Assembly (NCBI GenBank): GCA_013362295.1
Contig: JABFWJ010000230.1
Location: forward strand, 1-16,244
DNA length: 16,244 bases
From: Thermoleophilia bacterium
GTDB taxonomy: Bacteria; Actinomycetota; Thermoleophilia; Gaiellales; Gaiellaceae
Reading direction: 5' to 3'
Notes under the pieces: generated by a model
Told to the model about the DNA's origin: nothing
The model's database searches: none
The model's input: the letters and a program-made list of their open reading frames with translations, nothing else
Translations under genes and position numbers: made by a program
Part shown: positions 1 through 7,428 of the stretch, in pieces
Layout of the letters: each line of letters begins with the position of its first letter
Position numbering within the stretch: position 1 is the first letter of the stretch

Positions 1-936
1 CGGGCCGCGGCGGACCTCAACCGCTATCCGGACGGCGGCACCTACCGGCTTCACGCGGCACTCGCCGACCGCCACGGCGTCGCCTTCGCGGAGGTCTGCG
101 CCGGCGCGGGCGCCGACGGCTGCATCGACATGCTGAGCCAGGGGATCCTCGACCCGGGCGACGAGATCGTCTGCGGCTGGCCGTCGTTTCCGAGCTACGT
201 CATCTACGCCCGCAAGCAGGCGGCGCAGACGACGCTCGTGCCGCTCCTCGACCAGCGCTACGACCTCGACGCGCTGCTCGCGGCCGTGACGCCGCGCACG
301 AAGCTCGTCTACATCTGTCACCCGAACAACCCGACCGGCACGATGAACACGACCGAGGAGCTCGACGCCTACTTCGAGCGCGTCCCCGAGCACGTGCTCA
401 CAGTCGTCGACCAGGCCTACTTCGAGTACATCGACCGGCCCGACTATCCGGACGCGATCGAGCGCTACCTGAAGCAAGGACGTCGCGCCGTCGTGCTGCG
501 CACCTTCTCGAAGATCTACGGCCTCGCCGGCCTGCGGATCGGGTACGCAGTCGGGCCGCGGTCCGTGTGCGGCTCGCTGGCGAAGGTGCGCCGTCCGTTC
601 GACCTGACGACGCCCGCCCGGGTGGCGGCCTGCGCGAGCCTCGGCGAGGAGGCGGAGCTCGCGCGGCGCCGGACGGTGAATACCCAGGGCCTCACACTGC
701 TCGAGTCTCTCCTGCGCGAGCACGGCCTCGACCCGGTGCCGTCGGTCGGAAACTTCCTCTACGTCGAGACCGGCGGCGACGCGGTCGAGCTCTTCGAGCG
801 GCTCCTGCGCGAAGGCATCATCGTGCGGCCGCTCGCGGGATTCGGCTCGCCTACGGCGATCCGCATCTCGGTCGGCACGTCCGAAGAGCTGGACGTGCTC
901 GCCGGCGCGCTCGGCCGCGTCCTGCAACGGGCCTGA
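1..936 (+). CDS. hisC: Histidinol-phosphate aminotransferase, 5' end cut by window
   Basis: A PLP-dependent class I/II aminotransferase that would convert imidazole-acetol phosphate plus glutamate to histidinol phosphate in cytosolic histidine synthesis. The frame is open from base 1, so the protein starts outside the window; 311 residues are visible, against about 350-360 for the family. The first visible stretch, LNRYPDGGTYRLHAALA, is the typical HisC substrate-loop region. Further on are HPNNPTG (around visible residue 107-113), the PLP-ring aspartate in VVDQAYFEY (about 137), the Schiff-base lysine in RTFSKIYGLAG (about 171, codon at 511-513) and the C-terminal arginine in AIRISVGT. There are no other his genes in view, so a relaxed aromatic or related HisC-like aminotransferase (including CobD-type) is possible, though the motifs fit HisC best. 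An MFS gene follows after 32 bp. Confidence 0.88.
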   Translation, partial: RAAADLNRYPDGGTYRLHAALADRHGVAFAEVCAGAGADGCIDMLSQGILDPGDEIVCGWPSFPSYVIYARKQAAQTTLVPLLDQRYDLDALLAAVTPRTKLVYICHPNNPTGTMNTTEELDAYFERVPEHVLTVVDQAYFEYIDRPDYPDAIERYLKQGRRAVVLRTFSKIYGLAGLRIGYAVGPRSVCGSLAKVRRPFDLTTPARVAACASLGEEAELARRRTVNTQGLTLLESLLREHGLDPVPSVGNFLYVETGGDAVELFERLLREGIIVRPLAGFGSPTAIRISVGTSEELDVLAGALGRVLQRA

Positions 937-953
937 GCGGGGCCCGGATCCCT

Positions 954-959
954 TACGCT
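954..959 (+). promoter_or_regulatory. Candidate leaderless -10 element (TACGCT) for the MFS gene
   Basis: TACGCT fits TANNNT and lies 9 nt before the GTG start at 969, where no Shine-Dalgarno sequence is visible. A transcript starting the usual distance downstream would begin at or almost at the start codon. It is one of six such sites in the window. No clear -35 is seen. Confidence 0.4.
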
Positions 960-968
960 GGACGCCGC

Positions 969-2198
969 GTGGCGTCGCCTCTTCGTCGTCAGGTTGCGCT
1001 CCTGCGGCGCACGGGCAGCTTTCGGCTGCTCTTCCTCGCGACCCTCGGTTCCGGCATCGGGACGTGGATGGCGACGATCGCGCTCACGGCCGACCTCACG
1101 GCCCGGACCGGGTCGCCGTGGTGGGTCAGCCTGCTCTTCATCGTCACATTCCTGCCCTCGGTCGTCGTCGGGCTGACGGCCGGCCCGCTCGTCGACCGGC
1201 TCTCGCGCAAGCGGCTGATCGTCAACGCCGACCTGGTCCGCCTCGGCGTCTTCGTCGTGCTCGTGTTCGTCGCGAGCCCCGCCGCAATCGTGATCCTGGC
1301 GGCGGTCGCGGGCACGGCGAACTCGTTCTTCCGGCCGGCCGTCCTCGCCGGGGTGCCGAACCTCGTCGACGAGGAGGACCTTGCGCACGGCACGTCGCTG
1401 CTGCAGGCGACCGACTGGACCGCCGCCGCCGTCGGGCCCGTGCTCGGCGGCGTGATCGTGAGCGTGTCGGGCGCCGACCTCGTGTACTGGGTCAACGCCG
1501 CGACCTTTCTCTTCTCGGCGCTCCTGCTCCTGCGCATCCCGGCCGGCCTCTTGCAGAGCGAGCAGGCGATCACGCGCGGGCACTGGCGCGACCTCGCGGA
1601 TGGGCTCGTCGCATTCCGTCGTTCCGCAGCGTTGCTGACCGCGCTCGTCGCGTTCGGCTTCGCGATGATCGCGGTGGGCTTCAACAACGTGGCCGAGATC
1701 TTCCTCGCCGAGCGCGCGCTGCACCGCGGAGCGTTCGGTTACGGCCTGCTCTGGACGGCCACGGGGATCGGGCTCGTGATCGGGAGCCTCGTCAGCGGGT
1801 CGCTCGTCGAGCGCCGCGACGTGCGCAACGTCTACCCGCTCGTCTTCCTTCCATGGGCCGCGGGCCTGCTGGGAGCCGCTGCGGCACCCGACATCTGGGT
1901 GGCGGCCGTCGCGATGGTGCTGGCGGGCTTCGGCAACGGCCTCACGTTCCCGATGACCGTGCTGATCGTGCAGCGCGGCACGTCGGACAGCCTGCGCGGC
2001 CGCGCGTTCACCGTGATCATCAGCGTGCACAACGAGGTCCTCGGGCTCGCGTTGGTCGCCGCGGGCGCGCTCACGGAGAGCTCGGGGCCGCGGTGGGTCT
2101 ACGCCTGGGCCGCCGCGCTGCTGGCCTTCGGCGGCGCGATCGCGTTCGTGTTGTTCCGGACCGGGGAGGCCCCCGTCGCGGTCCGAGAAGGGACGTAG
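969..2198 (+). CDS. MFS transporter (EntS / MFS_3-like)
   Basis: An integral membrane transporter of the major facilitator superfamily, 409 residues, which is normal for the 12-helix MFS_3 (enterobactin exporter-like) group. The N-terminus, RRTGSFRLLFLATLGSGIGT, is the cytoplasmic lead into helix 1. The loop between helices 2 and 3, GPLVDRLSRKRLI, is the MFS motif A (GxLaDrxgrkr) and fixes the family. Hydrophobic segments continue to the C-terminus. The frame is open far upstream into hisC, but transporter sequence begins only at the GTG at 969, so that start is preferred; it has no Shine-Dalgarno but has TACGCT 9 nt before it. The stop TAG overlaps the meaB start by one base (TAGTG). The substrate cannot be told; export of a small molecule is the family norm. 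Confidence 0.87.
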   Translation: MASPLRRQVALLRRTGSFRLLFLATLGSGIGTWMATIALTADLTARTGSPWWVSLLFIVTFLPSVVVGLTAGPLVDRLSRKRLIVNADLVRLGVFVVLVFVASPAAIVILAAVAGTANSFFRPAVLAGVPNLVDEEDLAHGTSLLQATDWTAAAVGPVLGGVIVSVSGADLVYWVNAATFLFSALLLLRIPAGLLQSEQAITRGHWRDLADGLVAFRRSAALLTALVAFGFAMIAVGFNNVAEIFLAERALHRGAFGYGLLWTATGIGLVIGSLVSGSLVERRDVRNVYPLVFLPWAAGLLGAAAAPDIWVAAVAMVLAGFGNGLTFPMTVLIVQRGTSDSLRGRAFTVIISVHNEVLGLALVAAGALTESSGPRWVYAWAAALLAFGGAIAFVLFRTGEAPVAVREGT

Positions 2199-3190
2199 TG
2201 GCCGGGCGGCGCAACTGGACGCGCGACACGCTCGTGCAGGCAGTCCGCGACGGCGACCGGCGCGCGCTCGCCCGGGCGATCACGCTCGTCGAGAACGGCG
2301 CCCCGCTCGCCTATGAGGTCGTGCACGACCTCTATCCGGAGACGGGCCACGCCTACGCGGTCGGCATCACGGGGCCGCCGGGAGTCGGCAAGTCGAGCAT
2401 CGTGTCGAGCCTGATCCGGATCGCGCGCTCGCAGCAGCAAACCGTCGGCGTCATCTCCGTCGACCCGTCGAGCCCGTTCACCCAGGGCGCGCTGCTCGGC
2501 GACCGGATCCGGCTGACCGAGCACTTCCTCGACCCGGAGGTCTTCATCCGCTCGATGGGCACCCGCGGCCACCTCGGCGGCCTGGCGGAGACGACCCTGC
2601 AGGCGCTGCTCGTCCTCGACGCCGCGCACAAGGACGTCGTCTTCCTGGAGACGGTGGGGACCGGGCAGAGCGAGGTCGGCGTGCTCGCGATCGCGGACAC
2701 GGTCGTGCTCGCGCTGATGCCGGGGTCCGGCGACTCGATCCAGGCGTTGAAGGCCGGGATCATGGAGATCCCCGACGTGATCGCCATCAACAAGATGGAT
2801 CATCCGCTGGCGAAGACGATGCTGAACGAGGTGCGGCAGGTGCTGGCGCTCGGGCCGCGCGAAGGGTGGAGGCCCCCGATCGTCCTCGCCGAGGCGATGC
2901 GCGGCGAGGGCCTCGACACGCTCTGGGAGAAGATCGCCGAGCACCGCCGCTGGCTCGAGGCGGAAGGCGAGCTCGAGCAGCGCCGCCGGCGCAACCTCGC
3001 GCGCGAGGTCTTCCAGGTCGCCTCCGCCCGCGCGCGGCGTCGCATCGAGCAGGCGGTGCAGGACGACCCCGAGTTGCGGCGCCTCCTCGGTGCGGTGCAG
3101 GAGCGGAAACTCGACCCGCTCACGGCGGTGCGTGAGATCCTTCAGGAGGTGTTCCACATTGGCGACGAAGACCGCACCGACGCTCGTTGA
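2198..3190 (+). CDS. meaB: Methylmalonyl-CoA mutase-associated GTPase MeaB (ArgK/MMAA family)
   Basis: A cytosolic G3E-class GTPase of 330 residues, the normal length, which gates adenosylcobalamin loading and protects methylmalonyl-CoA mutase (or a related B12 mutase) from inactivation. Visible motifs are Walker A GPPGVGKS (59-66), the family signature VDPSSPFTQGALLGDRIR (about 88-105), the switch segment ETVGTGQSEVGV (151-162), MPGSGDSIQALKAGIMEIPD (174-193) and base-recognition NKMD (198-201). The C-terminus is the helical dimerisation arm. The GTG start at 2198 shares one base with the upstream stop and has an AAGGGA Shine-Dalgarno at 2188-2193. The frame is open upstream, but that is an out-of-frame shadow of the MFS gene. 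No mutase gene lies in the window; the older name ArgK (arginine transport kinase) is a misannotation of this family. Confidence 0.93.
   Translation: MAGRRNWTRDTLVQAVRDGDRRALARAITLVENGAPLAYEVVHDLYPETGHAYAVGITGPPGVGKSSIVSSLIRIARSQQQTVGVISVDPSSPFTQGALLGDRIRLTEHFLDPEVFIRSMGTRGHLGGLAETTLQALLVLDAAHKDVVFLETVGTGQSEVGVLAIADTVVLALMPGSGDSIQALKAGIMEIPDVIAINKMDHPLAKTMLNEVRQVLALGPREGWRPPIVLAEAMRGEGLDTLWEKIAEHRRWLEAEGELEQRRRRNLAREVFQVASARARRRIEQAVQDDPELRRLLGAVQERKLDPLTAVREILQEVFHIGDEDRTDAR
3144..3150 (+). promoter_or_regulatory. Ribosome binding site AGGAGGT deciding the ilvA TTG start
   Basis: A near-perfect Shine-Dalgarno AGGAGGT inside the meaB 3' end, 8 nt before TTG at 3159. It decides the ilvA start in favour of this TTG over other in-frame codons. 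Confidence 0.8.
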
Positions 3191-4331
3191 CATCGAAGCG
3201 GCCCGCGGGCGGATCCTCGGCCACGCTCGCGCGACGCCGGTCTACGGCTCCGAGACCCTGTCGCGGCGCTATGGACGCCGGGTCTGGCTGAAGGCCGAGA
3301 ACCTCCAGCGCACTGGTTCCTTCAAGGTGCGCGGCGCGGTCAACAAGCTCTCGCTGCTCGGGACCGAGGAGCGTGCGGCAGGCGTGATCGCCGCAAGCGC
3401 CGGCAACCACGGCCAGGCGGTCGCGTGGGCCGCGCGCGAGCTCGGGATCAAGTCGACCGTGTTCATGCCGCAGGACGCGCCGATGGCGAAGGTCGAGGCG
3501 ACCCGCAACTACGGCGCCGAGACCGTCCTGGCGGGCGCGGGCTTCGACGACGCGCTGGCGGCGGCAACCGAGCGCGCGCGCGAGACCGGGGCGACGTTCG
3601 TGCACGCGTTCGAGGACGAGGCTGTGATCGCCGGCCAGGGCACGATCGGGCTCGAGCTCGCGGACGAGCTGCGCGAGGTCGAGACGTTCGTCCTGCCCGT
3701 CGGCGGCGGCGGCGTCGCCGCCGGAATCGCGATCGCGCTCCGTGCGCTCCGTCCGGGCGTGCGGATCGTCGGCGTACAGGCGGGCAAGACCGGTCGCGGC
3801 ACGATCGCGGACGGCATCGCCGTGAAGCATCCGGGCGAGCTCACGATGTCGATCCTCGGCGACCAGCTCGACGACCTCGTCCACGTCGAGGACGAGTCGA
3901 TCGCGGAGGCGATCACGGTCCTGCTCGAACGGGCGAAGCTGGTCGTCGAGGGTGCCGGCGCCGCGGCCACGGCCGCGCTGCTCGACGGCACAGTCGGCGG
4001 GGACGGCGAAGCCTGCGTCCTGCTCTCGGGCGGCAACATCGACCCGACGATGCTGATCTCGGTCATGCGGCACGGTCTGACGCTCGCCGGCCGGTACCTC
4101 GTCTTCCGAACGAAGATCGCCGACCGGCCGGGCTCGCTCGTCGAGCTGCTCGAGCTGATCGCGGCCGAGCGCGGCAACGTCGTCTCTGTCGACCATCATC
4201 GCGAGGGCATGGCGATCGACGTCGTCGAGACCGAGGTCTCCCTGACGGTGATCACGCGCGACGAGAACCACTGCGGCCAGCTGATCACGGCGCTCGAGTC
4301 GCGCGGCTACCGGGTGGATCGCTTCCGCTGA
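3159..4331 (+). CDS. ilvA: Threonine dehydratase with ACT domain
   Basis: A cytosolic PLP enzyme that deaminates L-threonine (and serine) to 2-oxobutyrate and ammonia. At 390 residues it matches the shorter threonine ammonia-lyase type with a single ACT domain, not the long IlvA with a double regulatory domain. Key features are the PLP lysine in RTGSFKVRGA (Lys56), SAGNHGQA (80-87) for the substrate/PLP loop, the phosphate-binding glycine run VGGGGVAAG, and SGGNID near the end of the catalytic domain. Residues 311-390 form an ACT domain (begins GRYLVFRTKIADRPGSLVEL), suggesting allosteric control by an amino acid. The start is TTG at 3159 with an excellent Shine-Dalgarno, and the first 32 nt overlap meaB, so the two are co-translated. 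2-Oxobutyrate can go to isoleucine or to propionyl-CoA; the meaB neighbour favours the latter, by inference. Confidence 0.93.
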   Translation: MATKTAPTLVDIEAARGRILGHARATPVYGSETLSRRYGRRVWLKAENLQRTGSFKVRGAVNKLSLLGTEERAAGVIAASAGNHGQAVAWAARELGIKSTVFMPQDAPMAKVEATRNYGAETVLAGAGFDDALAAATERARETGATFVHAFEDEAVIAGQGTIGLELADELREVETFVLPVGGGGVAAGIAIALRALRPGVRIVGVQAGKTGRGTIADGIAVKHPGELTMSILGDQLDDLVHVEDESIAEAITVLLERAKLVVEGAGAAATAALLDGTVGGDGEACVLLSGGNIDPTMLISVMRHGLTLAGRYLVFRTKIADRPGSLVELLELIAAERGNVVSVDHHREGMAIDVVETEVSLTVITRDENHCGQLITALESRGYRVDRFR

Positions 4332-4343
4332 AAACCTAGGGCT

Positions 4344-4376
4344 TGAATCTGGTTCGGCTGCGCCGAATCAGATTCA
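4344..4376 (+). terminator. Hairpin downstream of ilvA (unit 1 of paired palindromes)
   Basis: GAATCTGGTTCGGC (4345-4358), loop TGC, then GCCGAATCAGATTC (4362-4375). This gives 14 consecutive pairs plus one flanking T-A, with a single G-T (4352/4368) that forms a G-U pair in the + transcript but an A-C mismatch in the - transcript. It lies 13 nt after the ilvA stop. No run of T follows, so it may act as a U-less terminator or a 3'-end protector. Confidence 0.6.
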
Positions 4377-4388
4377 GTCAGGAGCCAC

Positions 4389-4421
4389 CGAACCTGATTC
4401 GCCGAAGGCGAACCAGATTCG
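4389..4421 (-). terminator. Hairpin downstream of the MBL/rhodanese gene (unit 2)
   Basis: Arms 4389-4403 and 4407-4421 with a 3-nt loop. On the + strand there are two A-C type mismatches (4397/4413, 4393/4417), but in the - transcript both become G-U pairs, giving a 15-pair stem. It begins 5 nt past the stop of the - strand gene at 4427. No U-tract follows. Confidence 0.58.
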
Positions 4422-4426
4422 AGCCT

Positions 4427-5740
4427 CTATGCCCCGCAGCGGCGGAACGCGATCGTGTCGTCGAAGTCCGCGATCCCGCCGTTTGCGACCGCATGCACGT
4501 CGAAGCCCTCGCGCTGCAGGAGCGACGCCGCGATCGCGGCACGCGGCCCGCTCTCGCAGACGGTGACGACGGGCCGTGAGCGGTCGAGCGCACCGCACCC
4601 GAGCTTGCGCAGCAGCCGGTACGGAACGTTTTGCGAGCCCGGGATGTAGCCGGTGTCGCGCTCGTTCGTCTCGCGCACGTCGACGAGCTGCAGGCCGGGC
4701 GATTCGAGCAGCCGGCGCAGGTCGTCGACGCCGAGCGTCGGGAGCGTCTGCGGTGCGTTCGGTGCCGTCACGTAACCCGCGAGCTCGAAGATGCCGACCG
4801 CCCACAACTTCCGCGCCGCGTCGCCGGCCTCGTCCGCGGACCCCGCGTGCAGCACGACGCGCTCGCCGGCCTCCAGCACGAAGCCCGCCTTGGTCCCGAA
4901 CGACCCGCCGTCGACGGGGACGCTGATCGCACCGGGGATGTGACCCTCCGAGTACGCACCGAACGGACGCACGTCGAGCACGGTCGCCTCGCCTGCCTCC
5001 GCCAGCTCGGCCGGCGGGTCGGGCCACGCGACCCACGAACCGCGGTTGAGCGCGACGACGCGCTCCGTCGTCGGTGGGCGCGGGGTCGAGACCGACGCCG
5101 ACACGAGCACGAACTCCTGCACGTCGCGGAACCGGAGCGCGTCGTTCGTCGCGCGCTCCTCGGCGATCGTGGACGACGTCGCGCTGCTCATGCCCCCGCC
5201 GCACAGCGACCCGGCCACATGGCCGGGATACACCTGGACGTGGTCGCCGAGCGCGACGAGCCGTTCGAGCGAGCGGAAGAGGTCCTCGGCGCCTTCCCGC
5301 GCTGCGACGGCGAGGTCCGGTCGCGCGGCCGCGCCGACCAACAGCGAGTCGCCGGTCAGCGCGTGCGCGTCGTCGACGACGAAGGAGCAGTGCTCGGGGC
5401 GGTGACCCGGCGTGTGCACGACGCGGATGCGCACGTCGCCGACGTCGAGAACCTGTCCGTCGTCGAGCGGCTCGAACGGATACTCGGGCCGGGCCAGGTG
5501 ATGAATCGCGACGGGTAGGCCGTGCTCGAGCGCGAAGCGACCGTGGCCCGACACGTGATCGGCATGCGTATGCGTCTCGAGCACGCGTTCGATGCGCACG
5601 CCTTCCTGCTCGGCGGCGGCGAGCACCTGCTCGATTGCGAACGGCGGGTCGACGACGACCGCGACCCCGGCCTGGGGATCGCCGACGAGATACGACGCGC
5701 AGCCGAGGTCGCCGTTCACGAACTGCCGGAGGAGCGCCAC
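4427..5740 (-). CDS. Metallo-beta-lactamase fold / double rhodanese protein (persulfide dioxygenase-like)
   Basis: A cytosolic 437-residue protein with an ETHE1/Blh-like metallo-beta-lactamase domain followed by two rhodanese domains; relatives handle glutathione or protein persulfides in sulfide detoxification. The metal ligands are HTHADH (57-62), TPGH (His113), TGDS (Asp131) and YPGH (His174), the last followed by the family segment GSLCGGGMSSATSSTIAEE. Rhodanese 1 (about 228-325, LDVRPFGAYSEGHIPGA) lacks the active cysteine: its loop reads LHAGSADEA. Rhodanese 2 (about 335-437, LVDVRETNERDTGYIPGS) has Cys395 in VTVCESGPRA. The start is taken as GTG 5740, matching the family N-terminus (LRQFVNG); an in-frame GTG at 5758 is the alternative. 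It is last in the - strand cluster, 22 bp after the DUF1775 gene. The exact substrate is not known. Confidence 0.85.
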   Translation of the reverse strand: MALLRQFVNGDLGCASYLVGDPQAGVAVVVDPPFAIEQVLAAAEQEGVRIERVLETHTHADHVSGHGRFALEHGLPVAIHHLARPEYPFEPLDDGQVLDVGDVRIRVVHTPGHRPEHCSFVVDDAHALTGDSLLVGAAARPDLAVAAREGAEDLFRSLERLVALGDHVQVYPGHVAGSLCGGGMSSATSSTIAEERATNDALRFRDVQEFVLVSASVSTPRPPTTERVVALNRGSWVAWPDPPAELAEAGEATVLDVRPFGAYSEGHIPGAISVPVDGGSFGTKAGFVLEAGERVVLHAGSADEAGDAARKLWAVGIFELAGYVTAPNAPQTLPTLGVDDLRRLLESPGLQLVDVRETNERDTGYIPGSQNVPYRLLRKLGCGALDRSRPVVTVCESGPRAAIAASLLQREGFDVHAVANGGIADFDDTIAFRRCGA

Positions 5741-5748
5741 GACCGATG

Positions 5749-5754
5749 ACGCTA
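5749..5754 (-). promoter_or_regulatory. Candidate leaderless -10 element (TAGCGT) for the MBL/rhodanese gene
   Basis: On the - strand TAGCGT (TANNNT) lies 8 nt before GTG 5740, in the 22-bp gap after the upstream gene. No Shine-Dalgarno is seen, so an internal promoter giving a leaderless mRNA is plausible. Confidence 0.35.
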
Positions 5755-5762
5755 ACACCCGC

Positions 5763-6305
5763 TCAGGAGGGCGGTGGTCGGAGCCAGACGTACAGCCCGA
5801 CGAAGAGCGCGCCGAGCGCGAGCAGCGCGGCGAGGATCGCCACGGCGAGCGCCGCCTTGCCGAGCGAGCGTGCACCCGCGTCCTCTTCGCCCGTCGCCGA
5901 GACGTCGAGCCCGATCCGGTACGTGATCGACTTTCCGGTGCGGTCGCCGACGAGCACGTTGAACAGAACGGTCTCCGCCTTCGACGGCGCGGTGCCGCGG
6001 ATCGTGAAGCGTGCGAACGTCCCCTTCGGGATCCTTCCTCCCGACCAGGTGACGGCTTGACCGGTGCGCGACTGCGTCCAACCGGGCTTCGCCTCGACGT
6101 CGTCGAGCTCGAAGTCCTGCGGGATGCCGAGCGTCACGTGATCGATCCCGATCGCGTCACCGACGTTCGGCACCGAGAACACGAGGTCGACGAGGGCGCC
6201 GGTGTACACCTCCCCGGGGTTGATCGAGAGGTGTGCCTCCGCGGGTGCCGCGACCGCGAGCGCACCGCACGAGATCGCGGTCCAGATCAACCATCTACAA
6301 CCCAA
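5763..6305 (-). CDS. YcnI-like DUF1775 protein, secreted and membrane-anchored
   Basis: 180 residues. A signal peptide (about 1-24, ending PAEA) precedes HLSINPGEV, so cleavage after Ala24 would leave histidine as residue 1 of the mature protein. In the YcnI/DUF1775 family that N-terminal histidine binds copper in a mono-histidine brace together with an acidic residue and a tryptophan. Glu32 and the tryptophans in PGWTQSRTGQAVTWSGG are candidates, which is inference. The beta-sandwich spans about 25-140, followed by a single C-terminal membrane helix (about 150-175) and a short tail, giving an extracytoplasmic anchored domain. TTG 6305 (overlapping the acyl-CoA dehydrogenase end by 11 nt) is chosen since it gives a basic residue before the hydrophobic core; TTG 6290 is an alternative. 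No copCD genes are nearby, which is unusual for the family. Confidence 0.75.
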   Translation of the reverse strand: MGCRWLIWTAISCGALAVAAPAEAHLSINPGEVYTGALVDLVFSVPNVGDAIGIDHVTLGIPQDFELDDVEAKPGWTQSRTGQAVTWSGGRIPKGTFARFTIRGTAPSKAETVLFNVLVGDRTGKSITYRIGLDVSATGEEDAGARSLGKAALAVAILAALLALGALFVGLYVWLRPPPS

Positions 6306-7428
6306 GGTGCCTGGCGATCACCATGCGCTGAACCTCATTCGTCCCCTCGCCGATCTCCAGGATCTTCTGGTCGCGGTACAGGCGCGAGATCGGGTACTCG
6401 TCCATGAAACCGTAGCCGCCGTGGATCTGGAGGCCCCAGTTCGCCGCGCGGTGTGACAGCTCACCCGAGAAGAGCTTCGCCATTGCCGCGGTGCGGCTGA
6501 AGTCGCGGCCCTGGTCCTTCTCCCACGCGGCCTTGTAGACGAGCGCGCGCGCGGCCTCGATCTCCGTCGCGATGTCGACGAGCTTCTCCTGCACCGACTG
6601 GAACTTCGAGATCGGCCTCCCGAACTGCTCGCGTTCCTTCGCGTACGCGAACGCAAGGTCGTAGCAGCCCTGTGCAAGACCCACGCCCATCGCCGCAACC
6701 GAGATGCGGCCGCCGTCGAGGATCTGCAGGAACTGGTGGAAGCCCTGCCCGCGTGGGCCGAGGAGGTTGCCCTCGGGGACGCGCACGCCCTGGAAGCTCA
6801 GCTCGCGCGTATCCGAGGCGCGCCAGCCGAGCTTCTGCATCGGCGCCGAGATCGCGTAGCCCGGCGCGCCGTTCGGAACGATGATGTTCGAGATCTCTCC
6901 GTCGCCCGTGCCTGCGGTGATCGTCACGCACGCGGTGATGTCGGTGCCGGCGTTCGTGATGAAGATCTTCGAGCCGTCGACGACCCACTCGCCGCCGTCG
7001 AGCCTCGCCGTGGTGCGCGTGGCGCCGGCGTCTGAGCCTGCGTTCGGCTCGGTCAACCCGAACGCGGCCAGCTTCCTGCCGGATGCGAGCTCGGGCAGCC
7101 ACTCGCGTTTCTGCTCCTCGCTGCCGAAGTAGAAGATCGGCAACGTCCCGAGCGAATGGTGCGCGGCGACGGTGATCGCGACCGACGAGTCGATGCGCGT
7201 CAGCTCTTCGACGGCGATTGCGTACGACAACGTATCGGTGCCGGCGCCGCCGTACTCCTCTGGGATCGTCATGCCCATCAGACCGAGCTCGGCGAGCTCG
7301 GCGACGAGGTCGTAGGGGAATCTCTTCTCGCGGTCGAGTTCCTCCGCGACCGGCGCGACCCGCTCGAGCGCGAACCGGCGAACGGTGTCGCGCACGAGCT
7401 CGTGCTCGTGCTCGAGATCGAAGTTCAC
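6295..7428 (-). CDS. Acyl-CoA dehydrogenase
   Basis: An FAD-dependent flavoenzyme that oxidises an acyl-CoA to the trans-2-enoyl-CoA, passing electrons to electron-transfer flavoprotein. The 377-residue length is typical for the short/medium/branched-chain group. Signatures include IPEEYGGAGTD in the N-terminal helical domain, FGLTEPNAGSDAGA (the first PROSITE-type motif), VVDGSKIFITNAG in the beta domain, and QIHGGYGFMDEYPISRLYRD near the C-terminus. The likely catalytic base is Glu361 in EIGEGTNEVQR, the position used by medium/short-chain enzymes. GTG 7428 overlaps the pepA stop in GTGA, a classic coupling arrangement. The frame is open far upstream through pepA, but that is a shadow. Substrate chain length cannot be set from sequence alone; pepA next door would fit amino-acid-derived acyl-CoAs. 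Confidence 0.93.
   Translation of the reverse strand: MNFDLEHEHELVRDTVRRFALERVAPVAEELDREKRFPYDLVAELAELGLMGMTIPEEYGGAGTDTLSYAIAVEELTRIDSSVAITVAAHHSLGTLPIFYFGSEEQKREWLPELASGRKLAAFGLTEPNAGSDAGATRTTARLDGGEWVVDGSKIFITNAGTDITACVTITAGTGDGEISNIIVPNGAPGYAISAPMQKLGWRASDTRELSFQGVRVPEGNLLGPRGQGFHQFLQILDGGRISVAAMGVGLAQGCYDLAFAYAKEREQFGRPISKFQSVQEKLVDIATEIEAARALVYKAAWEKDQGRDFSRTAAMAKLFSGELSHRAANWGLQIHGGYGFMDEYPISRLYRDQKILEIGEGTNEVQRMVIARHLGL

Larger units (their letters stand above)
4344..4421. repeat. Paired inverted palindromic units, REP/BIME-like
   Basis: The two hairpins are copies of one unit of about 31 bp in opposite orientation. The outer arms match exactly over 12 nt (GAATCTGGTTCG at 4345-4356 and its complement at 4409-4420), and CGAATCAG at 4364-4371 is mirrored at 4394-4401. 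Where the units differ near the loop, a G-C pair in one is a C-G pair in the other, so pairing is kept. The 95-bp gap between the two convergent genes is almost entirely this element. Resemblance to REP pairs is structural only; a genome-wide copy count is not available here. Confidence 0.55.

Noticed and set aside
759..2030. Long open frame on the - strand opposite the first MFS gene
   Set aside because: It is a product of GC-rich codon structure: Arg/Asp/His/Glu-rich low-complexity translation with no domain, opposite a well-supported transporter.
3120..4271. Long open frame on the - strand opposite ilvA
   Set aside because: Charged low-complexity translation without recognisable motifs; the + strand gene is clear.
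4343..4579. Small open frames across the paired hairpins
   Set aside because: Repetitive LVRLRRIRF-type translation is just the palindromic repeat read as protein; there is no Shine-Dalgarno or conserved product.
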